Notes: generated from the sequence alone by a model not told the origin. Shown: positions 35,271 through 47,802, numbered from the stretch's first letter. The stretch is DNA of 64,000 bases from Phlebiopsis flavidoalba (GCA_035772785.1 JAOCPU010000043.1:62001-126000); one strand, 5' to 3'. Program-made: numbers and translations.

Positions 35271-35859
35271 ATTGGGATGAGTGCAATGGGTGCGAAATGG
35301 TCCCGACGCTTACTGTTATACACGCGCAGTACCGTAGGCACACAAAACCGCGATGTGTCGCGGGTGCTAAGCTTGCCGCGGATCGAGGCGCCCGGATGAC
35401 TTATCTTGTTCGCGAGTCCTTACGACCTATGTGCGTCCTACACCTCGCCTCCACCTCGTCGCCACGGTGGGACGGTCATCTCCTAGAAACTCGCCTTTCG
35501 TGCCCTGGTAGCACGCATTCTCTTCCTTGGGAGTGTGTGCAAGACCTCATATCTCTCTGGAGCGACATTTCCTCCTGCTGGCCCCTTTCTGTCTGCGACA
35601 TCGACCGACACACCCAGAAACGACCCTCGTGGTACGACGCATTGCCGAATGGAGAATACAGCCGCATTCGACACAGCCTTGTGCGTCTTGTGCGTGAGAG
35701 AGCGGATGCACTTACAACTTTGGCACTTTGCTTCCGCCACGGTCGAGGACCTTGGATGGCTCAGCGGAAGAGGTAAATCTTTTCGGTTTTGTGGGGCTAG
35801 CGGTGGTATACATAGCTCTCATTCGTTGCGCGACGAGGTGCGTTTCCACTTGTTACGCG

Positions 35860-37095
35860 ATGTCAGAGCAGCTCCCAACCGAGATTCTAGACAACATCTT
35901 CAGGCTCCTCACCTCCGAGACACCTCAGTAAGACGCGACACGCCCTGGCCAATGCGTCTCTAGCCTGCGTCTCGTGGTCCGGGCGGCGCAGCGATGGCTT
36001 TTTTATGACCTCGAGCATTCGAGTCGGCTCCAGCCCATGGCCTAACCCGAATTCCTACACTTCATCATTCACCACCCACATATTGCCCCACCCTCGTCGT
36101 ACGTCTCTGCGTGCCGGGGCCCCGCCAGACGTCCCACCTTGACGACTCGCCCGATCCTATTGGGAGACGAGCTCCAAGGACTTTTGGTGCATTTGCCCCG
36201 GGTGCGGCGACTGTTTTTCCTAATCAACGTCGTATGCCGGCTGTCTGCGCCGATCCCCCTCCCGCGACCAAGTGTACATCGCGTTCCCTGTCACCTCCGC
36301 CATTACTTTTCTCGGGCTGCAAGGTGTCTCCATTGTTGTCCCCATCCCCGCTCCCGTGTCCTTCTTACACGCAATCGAAACGGTGGAACTGGTCAGGGTC
36401 ACGGTTATCGACGAAGACGGGAACGGCTGCCCCAGCCTATATTCAGGCAAACCAGCCTCGCACTCGACGTACCTGCTTGCCCAGGAGGAAGCGGCGCCAT
36501 AGAGTTCCATTCGTCCGGGGGCGCGACCTGACCAATCTGAAGATCACAAATTTCCTCGAGCGAGACTTTGGGGAACTCAACACCCTTTTGCTCGCTGTCG
36601 GGTTCCAGCTCGAGAGCTTGGCAGTCCATTTCAGACTGTACCAGCGCAGTGAGTTGCTATTTATGTCTCAGAGAACCTTGCTAATAACCATGGCTAGTAT
36701 CGACAACATCCCTGGGGATGTTTTGCCAGCCCTCGGGTCATGTCTTCACTTGGAGAAGATATCGATCTCGTTGCCTGTCGACGACAAAGCTTCCTCAGCG
36801 TTGTGTCGCGGTAATGCTCGCGAGCGTCCCGGGTGGGCTGCATTACCTGGAGGTTGTGCTCGATTACTCAGGTTGGGCAGGCTACTGTACACCTACCGCC
36901 GGTAGAGTGGCTAACCCACACTGGGCTGATGTGTGGGATGTGCTATATGGCATGAAGGCGTTGCGCGACGTAGTGCTGAGCGTCAAGCCCCCCATCAACC
37001 AGGCGAACTTCGCTGTTGGCGATTTACGGTGGCTTCAGGCAGAGGCCGCTAGGTTCACCGATGCTGATGTTGATATCACCTTCTTCACCCAATAA
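35860..37095 (+). CDS. F-box/LRR-like protein
   Basis: F-box proteins recruit substrates to SCF ubiquitin ligases. The protein starts MSEQLPTEILDNIFRLLTSE, a clear F-box (LPxEILxxIF). Next come ANASLACVSW and the linker AQRWLFYDLEHSSRLQP with FLHFIIHHPHIAP, then LQGLLVHLPRVRRLFFLIN. The second half contains AIETVELVRVTVIDEDG, NLKITNFLERDFGELNTLLL, LGSCLHLEKISISLPVDD and VPGGLHYLEVVLDYSGWAG, ending ALRDVVLSVKPPINQANF at 37095. These are irregular leucine-rich strands typical of basidiomycete F-box proteins. An intron occurs near 36640-36700. Several frame changes are present. The start ATG directly precedes the F-box. Confidence 0.8.
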
Positions 37096-37245
37096 TTCCA
37101 TCGAATCTCTCTTCCTGTATTCCTCGCACCTTTTTGTTGTATTTGCTCAAAATAATTGCATGTATTACCTCTGCAACTGTATTAGTGTGGCCAACGGAAA
37201 ACTTAGCAGACAAAGTATTAACTACGACATAAACCAAATCAGTGG

Positions 37246-38295
37246 TCAAGCATGACCTCGTCGGCAAATGGCGAGTTTGGCTTCGTCAAACTCGACCTCA
37301 TCTGCCTGAATGAATCGTGTGTGGAATGCACACACAAACGGTAACTGCAATGCGAACGCTCCCCCAAGTCTCCACTCAACGGACAGCGTTGGCAGTACGA
37401 TGTGGTCGGCACGGGTGATAGGGATGAAGCCGCAGTGTCGGTCACGGAAGTGGCGTGTGCGTTTGGGGCACGTCAATGGACTTGGATGATGACCTGTAAC
37501 ACAACCGCCGCGGCCGTCCAAGGCCTCCGCTTGATGTCTGAGGTGAAAGCCGAATTGGTGTTCCCGACTATCAACTTGATGCCAATCAGGAATTGGCTTG
37601 CCGCTTTCAAACGCGATCGACTTGAACGTCAGCTTTGGGTATGCGAGGCCGATATGGTCAGATGCGATGTAGTTCATCATGGCTGTGGAATCCGCATGAA
37701 CGACGCAACCAGAGAGGGTTTGGCCGAGCGAGGTGCATGACGCGGACGGGTCGCTGACCGAGTTGAAGTTCCGAGATGTGTTCAATGTATACGCTGCGAG
37801 GCGAGGCGAATTGGAAACGGTAGGTGGCGCCAAGGGCAACCAGGCCATCGACGACATCGCCTGCGTGCGCGGTTTGCGGTGGTATAGACCTCTATCTCGT
37901 TCCTCATGTTGACTGGGGTTTCGAACAGAATATCCTCAATGACAAAGCGTCCTGCAAATAACAGCGTTGGTTGTCTGCGGACGTGACTGTCAGCCTGCGT
38001 TCTACAACAAGTCAATCACGCTCGAAGCAACCTTTAAAAGGCGTAGAAACGAAGAGGCGTCGTTGAACCCAGTGCGGGCACGGAACACTGCGGCAACCGT
38101 CGAGGGAATGGTGGCAAGCGCAATTTCGCGCGTCGCTGATGAGACAGCGAGAAATGCTGCTAGATCGGCCACCCGGAGATAATTGGTAGCAATTTCTTGG
38201 AATGTATCGCGCGGAAGACTGGATCGCGTTATATATGAATAAAAATTGGCGGGAGTTATAGTAGGGTACCTACTACTCTGAGAACGACATGACAA
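37246..38295 (-). CDS. F-box-headed nucleotidyltransferase-like family protein, copy A
   Basis: The N-terminus carries an F-box-like helix pair, SLPRDTFQEIATNYLRVADL and AAFLAVSSATREIALATIPS. After an intron comes SGSDALSLRIF-like sequence, then RNEIEVYTTANRA, VVDGLVALGATYRFQFASPR with SVYIEHISEL, TAMMNYIASDHIGLAYPKLT, and a C-terminal TCPKRTRHFRDRHCGFIP followed by VEWRLGGAFALQL. I recall a large agaricomycete family with SGS...DLDxY, V-M-N-[YF]-[IV]...AYPxLT and a C-terminal CPxTxRxFxDxxC motif that resembles a minimal nucleotidyltransferase. Here the DLDxY position reads EIEVY. The function is unknown. The paralogous segment at 38470-39230 aligns over the whole second half. Confidence 0.6.
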
Positions 38296-38469
38296 CGAAG
38301 TGAGGAACGTGAAGACGGTAGTGGGCGCAAGCGATGTGTAGCCGATGGTTTGCCACTAGGCAAAAACGATGTGTAGGCGGTGGCTTGCCGACCCGTGTCA
38401 GCCGCACCACAATTTCAACCAAATAAAAGGAGGCATGTATTTGCAGGTCCAACAACTAACATAGAACAA

Positions 38470-39230
38470 TTATTTGACATTCAGGAATTGCGCGGACATA
38501 GTTCCGTAATCGTGGCCTGTTGCACCAGCCAGCGAGTACTCCGCACAGCCCGGCACGCAGGCGTTACCACCAAGTTTCCACTCCGCGCACCTATTGGGAT
38601 AGTGTACGGTGCCATCGTCGGAAAAGGGTAGTAATGCGCAGCGGACATCACGGAATGAGCGCAGAGTGCGAGCGCAGTTCTTCTTGTGGGTGATGGGTGT
38701 GGATGGAGCAACTGTGGGGGGCATGCCAGGCGGCTTCGCGTTGTGGTACAGAGATCTGTAGGCCATGTCGAAGGAATGCTTGCGAAGGTGGGTTAAGATC
38801 TTGATCTCGTCGTCGCTGGTAACTACGGCCCGTTTACGGTGGCCTTGCGGAGGCGGGCCATTTGGGGGTATGCGGATACAAATGTGGTCGGAGGCGACAT
38901 AATTCATCAATAACGTCGTCGCGGCGCACGGGCAATTGGGGTCAGAGCGCATTGCTGACTTCCAGAGATGAACCGAATGAACGTGTCTTGATGCATGATG
39001 ACCGAACAAGAGGCCGCACCAGGTGGGATGGGATAGGTCATGGGACGGGACATGCCACGACAAAGGTTGATCCTTGAGATGGTCCGAATGTACAAGTGGT
39101 CGGGCACCGATATGTCGACGAAACGGTATCGAGGCGTTAGGGCGAAAAGAAAATCGACCACGAAGGTCCGGTAAACACACCGCCTAGGTCCTTGAACGCG
39201 GTGAGAAAAACGACCACGCATTCGAGTTAT
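38470..39230 (-). CDS. Nucleotidyltransferase-like family protein, copy B (5'-truncated)
   Basis: This is a tandem paralogue of the preceding gene: VVDFLFALTPRYRF and DHLYIRTISRI correspond to VVDGLVALGATYRF and SVYIEHISEL of copy A. LLMNYVASDHICI corresponds to the MNYIASDHIGLAYP block, and NCARTLRSFRDVRCALLPF to the Cys motif. The C-terminal CAEWKLGGNACVPGC also matches. The F-box-like N-terminus and the SGS block are not seen upstream, so the copy looks truncated or its 5' exons are unreadable. It has one long open frame (38470-39180) plus an upstream frame. Confidence 0.55.
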
Positions 39231-39599
39231 TGTACCTTTAAGACGTCAGATATATGATCGGGCTCGTCAAACGTTTGACGGAGTCTTCTCTTCCACGCAG
39301 TTACGAGGGTTTGTCTTCGCAATGCGGTGAGTCTGCCGGCAGACATACCAGCAGCTTAGGAGGTCGATAGGCGCAACATAGCTACGAGCGACGATATGGA
39401 GTACAGGAGCCCTATGAGGGGATGAGACCAGAAGTAAGAGACGTCAAAACGCGGAACTTGCCAACAGGTAGGGACGGTAGACATTGTGGACGAGCGGAAA
39501 GATGGGTCAGCGCGGGCGGCCAGCAGGAATGGCTGGGGTGACGGGCGGCTCTGTGAGCACGTGACAAGTTCTTATGCCGTAAAATCGCAGAGATGATCA

Positions 39600-40836
39600 T
39601 AGAGGAGACTACTGGACGACGTGGACACCGACTACACTACGACACCTCGTTCGAAGCCAGTACATTGCGCAAAGGACGACAGCTCGTATCAGAACCCAGA
39701 CGGAACGGACTGGATGTCAACAGTATCAATATTACCATCGTCGACAGCGTCGGCATTGATGTTCATGGCCTGATACAGTGTGTGAGCCTTGGGTTAATGC
39801 ATATGGGCCGGGACTCACCTCCAACTCAGCCTTACTTTTCAAACGAAAGAGGTCCTGTAAGACAAACGTAACCTCGGTACGCTTTTTTCCCGCGAATGAA
39901 CCTAGTGCGGCATTGGACCGTGGCAGCGGCGTCGACAAAAATCACCTGGCCGAATGACAAAGTGGCTTGCTTCGACGACGTGGCCGGTTTCGTCCTCCAA
40001 GTAGCAGCCGATGCGATGATTAACGACCCATTGCTGGGAAACCGCCCGGGCCTCTTCGTTGGGGTCGTCTTCCGGCATGCGAAGTGCGCTGGTGAGGGTT
40101 TGGACATTACGCGAGGTTACCTGCTTACTGTGATGTGTGGGCGTTATAGCCGTTGAGTGATTACACTAACCTTGGTAAAAACCGATCGCTTGAACTCGAT
40201 TTGCGATGTAGAAACTCGCTCCGTGGTAGGTTCCGTTCAGCAGAACTGTCATTACCATGTCCCGGATACTGCCAAGGACGTTCGCCTGCGTTGCGAACAA
40301 CTCGTGGATGAGGACCACCATGGAGGACAAGGCGTTGGTGAGCGCGGGCACAAGTCTTGGACGACCTATTCGTTGTGGTGAGTACTCCACACGTTTAGAC
40401 AGTCAGCGGACTTACCCGTTTCCAGTCCCCAAGCGGCCCGATGGACTGAGATCCAACGAAGCCCTGCACACGCAACCTAACTTCGAAGCGTTGGTTGTGG
40501 TGAGGGTGCGCCTCAGAGGGATTATACACAAGTTTTGTGGCAGACAGAACCCGTGCTGTCTGTGCCCGCCGAGACGACGGACGCCCAGTGGCATAAAGGT
40601 CGTCCAGGTTCCCGGGGATCAGCTGGCCAGTCGTACTCGGCGGTGTCAATCTGGAAGTCATCCACCAGGCGTTGGCCCGATGAAGTTAGGCCACGAGTTC
40701 CCGGAGGAGCTCGCGCGTTGAAAACAGACGAAGGACATGAGAAAGATGGCAGTGTGAGGTTAAGGATAGAGGTCGCCAGTGTCCGCCGGAGGCTGATGAT
40801 TTTATAGATGGCCGGTTTGAATCCTGACGTGCGCAA
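39600..40836 (-). other. Unresolved coding-like block
   Basis: Minus-strand frames give protein-like stretches without a recognised family: SGQRLVDDFQIDTAEYDWPA, NLDDLYATGRPSSRRAQ, NQRFEVRLRVQGFVGSQ, VPALTNALSSMVVLIHELFA and GSFAGKKRTEVTFVLQDL. The composition suggests a real gene read in several frames. The boundaries are approximate. Confidence 0.3.
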
Positions 40837-41442
40837 GATTGTAGCTTCTGGGGTAGAAGAGATGGGCAGCCGACTGAGCAGGGTGTAAGGTACGTGGACG
40901 CGAAAAGCGATGAGCGGCGGACCGAAATGAAATATTCACACCAACATCAGAGGACAAAAACGAGGGCATCGATTGGCGCATGAGTAGCCTGATGTGTGTG
41001 AAACCAGCGCCGACGGCGAAAATACTCGATTTTGCGGCTCCCGTCTAGGCCGATCTACCAAGGCGGATGACCCGATTGGATACGGCGAGTCCCTACGCCG
41101 TCGGGAATGATCGAGAGGACGGGGTGGTCGGGGAGTCTCGAGGGCGCGGAAAGTCCATTTTAGGAGAAGGAGGACGCTGCGGATGTCGAGATCCGGCGCC
41201 GGTGCGGGGGTCTGGAAACCGCAAAAAACGATAGCTCGGACCCCCCCCACGCCACAATGACACGTGGGGGTGCTAGGCAGGTGGGCATTGTGGCGTGCAA
41301 GTCGCGTGGTGGGCACGGGTATTGCGGCGACGATCAGGGCGGAATTAGCAAGACAAACGGTTTGGTTTTTCGGGGGGTGAGTTTTTTTTTTTGTGGCCAA
41401 GTCATTCGGTCGAGGGGTGAATAGGGAAGCTGACGACTAAAT

Positions 41443-43167
41443 TTGATAGATAAAAAGGAGGTCAAACGACACTGGTGGCTCAGGCATCCTTCTTACTCCT
41501 CCCCCTACACAACCAGCAATAGCGACTATGCCGAGGGCGAAGAGGACCATCGAGAACGACCGCGCCGGGCCGACCGCGCCTTGCTGACCCCTCCCAAGAA
41601 GGGCAAGAAGGGCGTTCAAGAGTCGCCAGCAACGAGGGGACGGGCGACGGAGCTACAGATCTGTAAGTACGACCGCACTCGGGGCAGGACGCTGCTCACA
41701 AATGGCATTCGTCTAGTCCTACGGTACAGTAGGGAAAGGGCAAGGGAAAGGCGAACAACGGTCCGATGTGAGGGACTACTGCGACCTGTGCCTGGCGTGC
41801 GTTGCGCCGAGCTGTCCATGAAGAATGTCATTCACCTGTGGTTTAGGATCGAACTGCAGCCTGCGACTACGGTGCCCAAGGTTATACCGGACAGTCCGAG
41901 GTGTGTCAAGTGGTGTCCTGCCGGTGCTTTGGAACTAATCCCGTACGAGCAGCAAGGCGACGGCCACGAGCCTTGCGATGCTTTCTCTGAGCAAGGATGT
42001 CGCTGGGGCTGCTGGGCCCAGGTGAGTCACATGGGTGCAATTTGAGGGAGACGACCTCTGACCAATTCTCCCGTGAAAGCGGACAGGCCATGGCAGACGA
42101 GACGAACTCGGTGGTCCGTCTCTCGGGCCCATCACGATCAGCGGCAACAAGGCACCGATCCGACGGCGGCGCCGGGAGGTCCTACGCCCGCTGGCCAGGC
42201 GGAGAAGGAAGCAGTGACGATGAAGGCAGGAGCCTTACGCTGCCAGCGAAGCGTCCGACGACGACGGCGACGATGAACATCCCAAGGAGTTCGAGGAAAT
42301 CAGGAACCCGGATATCTGACCATCGACGACTTGAGGTGAGTCCAACCGCCCAGAGATTGCGGCCTTGGCTGACAGACTCTAGGCACCTCGCGGGATACAT
42401 CAACGCCATGACCCGCCACATCTGGGGTGGTCCCGATCTGTGCAGTACCCTCTGCCGGCGACTTTGGAACGCGGACTGTCGGTGGAAGGAGAGGCGACTG
42501 GGACCCCGCGCGTTTCTTTCAAGTTAATGGAAACCGCGTAGGTGGTGGGCATCCTGGGATCCGTCGTAAGTCGCTGGTTCCACGACTATAGCGGTACGCC
42601 GATGTCGCCGGTGAACCTATCCGTTGAGCCGCTTCGTGCGCGCGGGCGACTTGGCTGCCTACAACAGGCTCTGCAACAATCGCTCGATGCGTGGCCGAGC
42701 GTAAGTTCTCCGTTCCTCTTAATTGGGTCAGCATCTGAACTGGTGAATAGGCAGCGACGAACGCGAGAAAGTCTGGGCGTCCAGACTTTATGAAAGTCCG
42801 TCAACGAGGGGCGGGCCGCTACAATGGTAAGTCAGGTTCTCACACGACGAGGAATGCGGGCTGATGGTCCTTCAGGTTATGCCGTTCACTGACGTGCTGG
42901 ACGGTCAGGACGTCGCCTACGCCCGTGAAGAGGGGCGGGGGGGATTGACGCGACGAGCATTGTCGAGGGTGACATCGTACTCATGCGCTGCTACATTGTG
43001 CTCTACCCGCCCAAGAGCGAGACCAACTCCAACAAGTGGACCAGCTGGACGTAACGACGTTGGGAGCTCAAGGACATCGTGTACCTGTATCGTGCGCCTG
43101 ATGTGGCAGTGGAGGTGAAAAACACTGACATCGAGACCAACGACCATGGCGGGGTACATATAGCGTA
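41443..43167 (+). other. Unresolved coding-like block, acidic middle
   Basis: Plus-strand frames give a basic N-terminal part (EGEEDHRERPRRADRALLTP with PKKGKKG), an acidic linker (EASDDDGDDEHPKEFEEIRN), then RHLAGYINAMTRHIWGG, PMSPVNLSVEPLRARG, LDGQDVAYAREEG, and a strand-rich end IVEGDIVLMRCYIVLYPP with WELKDIVYLYRAPD. This looks like one multi-exon nuclear-type protein of unknown family. I could not fix exons or the start. Confidence 0.35.
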
Positions 43168-43854
43168 GCCGGCAGAGAGGTTTTATGACGTGTCTGTATT
43201 ACGAGCGGTAATATATCTTGGGTGGGCGGTGAGCATCGGGTTATCTACGTTCGAATGCTACGAAGGGCACTAAGCTGTGCGAGGGATCTGGTAGGCAAGA
43301 AGAAGGGAGATGCGGTGGAGATGAGCTTCCAGGTTGTTGCGGGTGGCGACCGACCATACTTCGTTGTATGCGTCGTCAGAGCATACGAGGTGATAAATAT
43401 GACTATGCGCGGATGGTCAAAAGGTGCCGCGCTGGAGATCATGAAAAGTATGCGTTACCGCGAATGTCTGCGCTGAGTCTCTAAAATGCTCCATATGTTG
43501 TTACAACCGGCCGCCGACCTGAATGCTGAAGTCGACCTGAATGTGTAAGTTGAAGGTCAGTGTGGGGTGAATGTCTGCGTACGATTGGATCGTCAGGGTC
43601 GACTGGAAACTCAAACGGGCCAGGTGGGTTGGAAAACGAAAGGTAAACAGAACCGTGGGGACTGCGAATGAGGTCTCGAACCTCGCGGCGTGTGTTGTCC
43701 CATCTGAGCAAGGGTGGATGGACAGGTTTGGGGTAAGAGATGAAAGGCGAAAGGTGGAGAATGCATGGGAGGATAACATGACGGGCGGAATGACCTGAAA
43801 TAGAAAGGGGGAGCAGGATGGCGGGGGCTGACGGCTGCCCTCTTTAAGGCCAAG

Positions 43855-44450
43855 TTGGTGTTTGGAGGGGCGGAGGCAGAGGTTGAAGGGATATTAGGAC
43901 AGGCGAAGATGTTAGGTCACGATATTACATCCCCTCACCCCTGCAATGTGCGACGAATTGCCACCGCTGGGACCTGTCGAATACGACGATTTGCCGGCAC
44001 TCGAGGAAGACGAACGACGACGAGGTGCCGGAACTCGAGGAAGTTTGGAGACGACATGCCGCTGGGCGAAGAGAGGATGTGGTTTCGTACCGACGAGCTA
44101 TTGGGAATAGGTCGTTACTACTGGTCGAGCGATACGACATGGGCAGGAGGATCCGTGACGCTGCGCTGGTCATCAGGGTAAGATGCAAGCTAGTTGAATA
44201 CGGGCGAACAGAAAAGTTACCTTTCTCAGTCAGGGAGCGCGATCCGCGCTCTCGTTATCGAAGGGGCCAACGACGGGCGACGATATATGTATTCGTTCAG
44301 AGGTAAGGTGCGGAAAGCTCAGCTGTGTGTGAAATTATTCATCCTGGCTGTAGGGAGCCCACATGGGGAAGAAGGACGCAGTGAGGTCGGGGTACATTCC
44401 ATGCTCCACATCCCGTCTATTGGACGGTGGTGGTCCTATTAGCTGGGATG
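43855..44450 (+). other. Coding-like remnant
   Basis: Short protein-like pieces such as YDDLPALEEDERRR, VPELEEVWRRHAAGRR and LVERYDMGRRIRDAALVIR occur in neighbouring plus frames. Two similar words (DLPALEED and EVPELEEV) suggest a short internal repeat. No family is recognised. Confidence 0.25.
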
Positions 44451-44899
44451 CAGTGGATTAGAGGGAAAGATAACGCGTATGCATTCGGGATCCGCTCGTT
44501 ACGTATGGTGCGGGGTGTAAGAATTCAAGCTGCGGCCCATGTGTATTGTACAACACCGGTGCGGGTGATTAGGTGGTCTTGCAATAGAACGTGCTAATTT
44601 AAAAGGGAATGGAAAGTGCTTTACAGGACGGCATAGTGGAAGGTAGGTGGAGGAAAGGATCCGTTGCTACAGGGGTAAACGCCTAATCCCACACGAACTC
44701 GTAATGACGCCACGGGGATATTGACCCAAACGGCAAAGCCCACCTGCACATTGTCAGAGGAGCCCATCCATGACATGCAAGACTCACCTCGACGATTCGA
44801 ACGGCAGCGGCGGGTATCGTTCCAGCACGTCGAATTCCATGTCTTGAGTCCAGACGGCGGGGAGGATATCATCATCGGCGCTGCTCTTGAATTCCAAGG

Positions 44900-45990
44900 C
44901 AAGAAGGTTCAGGGGACCGCGCGAGTTGCGAGGCGAAAGACGAGACTCCAGTTAACGCAAGAGACAACGGTATCCGGTTGAATGTGGATTGTGCTGAAAT
45001 CAAAGAGGCATAGATATAGCCTGCTGCACGTAGACGGAAGCCGCGAGAGATGCGATAGACCAGGTCGGACCACGGCTAAGGGCGGCGGGTATACCATCGA
45101 GGTCAACGCAAGGAATAACGACGGCTAGGTATTGGAGGCGGCACAGCCACGAATGGCGCTGAAAATTCGTGTTGCAAGGTCCATATCCAGTTTCTGGAAG
45201 AGGGGGTCAGCGATGAAGCGACCAGAGTAATCGACGGACCTTCTGCGTCAGACTCCAGCCCAAGGTAGAGGTACTCAAGGGTTTGTGATGCAACTCTGGA
45301 TGACAGGTATGACGAGGGCAAGGAGGGCCTCACATATAGGGCCCAACTGGAGTTCCACCAAGTTGCAAGGGCGGATAGTCGAGGTTACGAAATCCGGAAC
45401 GTAGCTAGTCCGGTACCATTGAAGGTTTTGAGGTTGACAAACTTCTCTGATGACCGCGGTGAACTCGAACTGGGGAGTAATGACTTCCGTTTCCGCCGGC
45501 AAGAAGAGTACGAAACTCTAGAGAGAGGTTGCATGGGGAGCCCCACCTCGCCTTCGTAGCAACGGCACTCGGACCAGCGAAGAGAGAGGAGGACGAGGTG
45601 TTGTAAACGTGGAAAGATGGTGACCAGGCGTGCAAGTCGGCAAGGGCAGACCGCCGGCTCGTACAAAAGGGTACCAATGAACGGTAAGTTTCTTCGCATA
45701 GGGAACGCGGTTAGATTCATCCGTCTGAAGATGTCGGGTATAGTCTTCAACGTCGGGGTGTTGGGCAGTCCAAGACAATTCGAGCTCCCGGTAAAGCACG
45801 CCCCGCGCGGCGCGTACGAGTAGGGCGATGGGCCATCATACAGTGTGCGACGTCGCAGTGGTCGTCAAGTTGACAAACAATTTGTTTCCATGATTTCGAG
45901 CGGAAGAGAGGGGCGAGACATGGCGGGGTGAAGAGAGGATGCGTGCCAGCGTCAGCCCCATGACCAGTGACGGATTCAAGCGCTACAAGT
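44900..45990 (-). CDS. F-box/LRR-like protein (second)
   Basis: Minus-strand blocks in order are LYRELELSWTA (45.79 kb), VPYAKKLTVHWYPFVR, FPRLQHLVLLSLRWSE, LTPQFEFTAVIREV, FVNLKTFNGTG, and SQTLEYLYLGLESDAEGPSI (45.28 kb). LYRELxL...YAKKLTV is the usual linker after an F-box in basidiomycete proteins, and the rest has irregular leucine-rich strands. The F-box itself would lie near 45.9-46.1 kb but is not clear. Frames change several times. A substrate-binding role in an SCF ligase is inferred from the family only. Confidence 0.5.
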
Positions 45991-46340
45991 CCGTGAGTCC
46001 GTTTCCAGCCCCCCCCCGGCCCGAAGGGCCGGTTGAGAGGGTTAGGGTTGGAGCCGGGGAATCGCATCGGCGTGCTGCACCGCAGCAGCGCCAATACCTG
46101 ACAAGTGGGATGATGGGAGCCCATCTCCCAAATGAACGCTTTTTCTCAGGATGTCTTGGGATTCACTCCGGCGTCTTTTTGTCTTGAATTGTCTCCCAAG
46201 GTCTCGTGATACGCCCAGGGGTTTCGCGACAAAGCTCGAGGAACTCCGAGTAAATCGCAATGATCTAGTGATGTCCCATCACATTGCTGAACGCTAATAA
46301 TCCCGGCGCTAAACATGAAAGGCATCTCTTTGCGCGAGCC

Positions 46341-47802
46341 ATGTCCTCGAAACTCGACCTGCATATCCCCCTTCATGTCAAGTATATCCAAACGCTAGGA
46401 GATGTACGCAATTTGGTACCTGGCACAAATGTTGTACATGCTAAGCCGTGAAATCCAAGAGTAAAGATGACCTCATGTATCATCTCACTGCGCATCTACG
46501 CCTCAACGCGATCCTACTGGGGGCTCACCGCGCTCACCATTATGGGACACAAGGACGCTCTCGATAGGGAGGAGATGATAGCCTTTGTCATGAGCTGCTG
46601 GGATGAAGAGGCAGGTTTGTCCCCTCGCTCAGATCTGAGTATCCTCGCTAACTGGGCGACACGAGCGCAGGCGGATTTGGGCCCCATCCGGATCACGACG
46701 CGCATGTACACGCGACGCTAAAGTTAGTGAGCGCGATACAGATTCTCATCATGCAGGATGCATTGGAACCGAGTAGATGTGGACAGAGTGACAAAGTGTG
46801 AGTCGTCTTTCTCGTATTCTGTTCGTACACTGACCATTTCGACCAGTCATCCTGTCCCTGCAACAGCCCTGCGGGTGTGTCTCGGGCGACAAATATGGAG
46901 AGATTGATACGCGATTTCTCTACTGTGCTGTGAATGCTCTGTCTCTGCTAGGCCGATTACACGAACTTGACGTCGAAGAAGACCGCAGACTACATCAGAC
47001 GGTGTAGGAACTTTGATGGCGGGTTCGGTGCCGTCATTGGTGCAGAAAGTCACGCTGCGCAAGGTGAGTATAACACTAAAACTATATCTCACTTTTGTCC
47101 TAATCATCGTTTAGTGTGTGTATGCACGGCATCTCTAGCAATCCTCGACAGACTCGATGTCATTGACCAGCAGACTCTCGCATGGTGGCTAGCTGAAACG
47201 TCAATTGCCTAACGGGGGGGGCTTCAACGAAGGCCAGAGAAGCTTGAGAACGTACGTTGGTCGATACCGGTTAGATAGCACTTTTCTTTCTGACGATGTG
47301 GACGCAACAGGTGTGCTACAAAGCTACTGGGTTCTTTCTGCGCTCGGGCGATCGTTGTGAAGAAGTCTCCTGGATAGACGTCAGATAAGCTCACAAAAGC
47401 GTTTTTATTTTGTCTGCAGAGGTAAGTATTTCCGCATAGGTCTTACCCACTACCTAAACCGCGACTAGGACATATGGAGCAGGGCGGCATAGCAGACCGC
47501 CCAGAGGTGACCAGCCGGACGTTTTCCATACGCACATTTGGCGTGGCAGGTGCGCCTGTGTGTCGTTCTGCAAACTCTAGTAACTAACTGACTAATATTG
47601 GCTAGGGTTATCGCTACTAAAAGGTTTGCCCTATGGTTTGGGAGGATTTGGACCCAGTCTATTGTATGCGCACGCCAGCTCATGCGAGGCGGAGGGGTCT
47701 GAAGAAAGATTGCGAAGGTCTTCCGAGGCGTCTACAACATACATCTAACACGCGGAGACAGAGAAACGGTAAAATTTGTGAGTATATGAACTGCTCATCT
47801 TG
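46341..47802 (+). CDS. BET2: Rab geranylgeranyltransferase (type II) beta subunit
   Basis: This catalytic subunit adds geranylgeranyl groups to C-terminal cysteines of Rab/Ypt GTPases; it acts in the cytosol with the alpha subunit and Rab escort protein. Exon 1 is MSSKLDLHIPLHVKYIQTLG. Intron 1 is 46404-46459, then SKDDLMYHLTAHLRLNA, YWGLTALTIMGHKDALDREE and MIAFVMSCWDEEAG. Introns at 46615-46670, 46798-46846, 47064-47114, 47252-47310, 47422-47468 and 47550-47605 (47-59 bp, GT-AG) separate GFGPHPDHDAHVHATL, ILSLQQP...GEIDTRFLYCAVNALSLL, FDGGFGAVIGAESHAAQ, ILDRLDVIDQQTLAWWLAE, VCY...YWVLSAL, EQGGIADRP, DVFHTH...GVAG, and DLDPVYCM with GLKKD. The alpha-alpha barrel repeats (GGFG, GG) are clear. 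At least five single-base indels interrupt the frame. The zinc-ligand aspartate expected before VCY reads Asn, and the end beyond GLKKD is uncertain. Confidence 0.9.
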
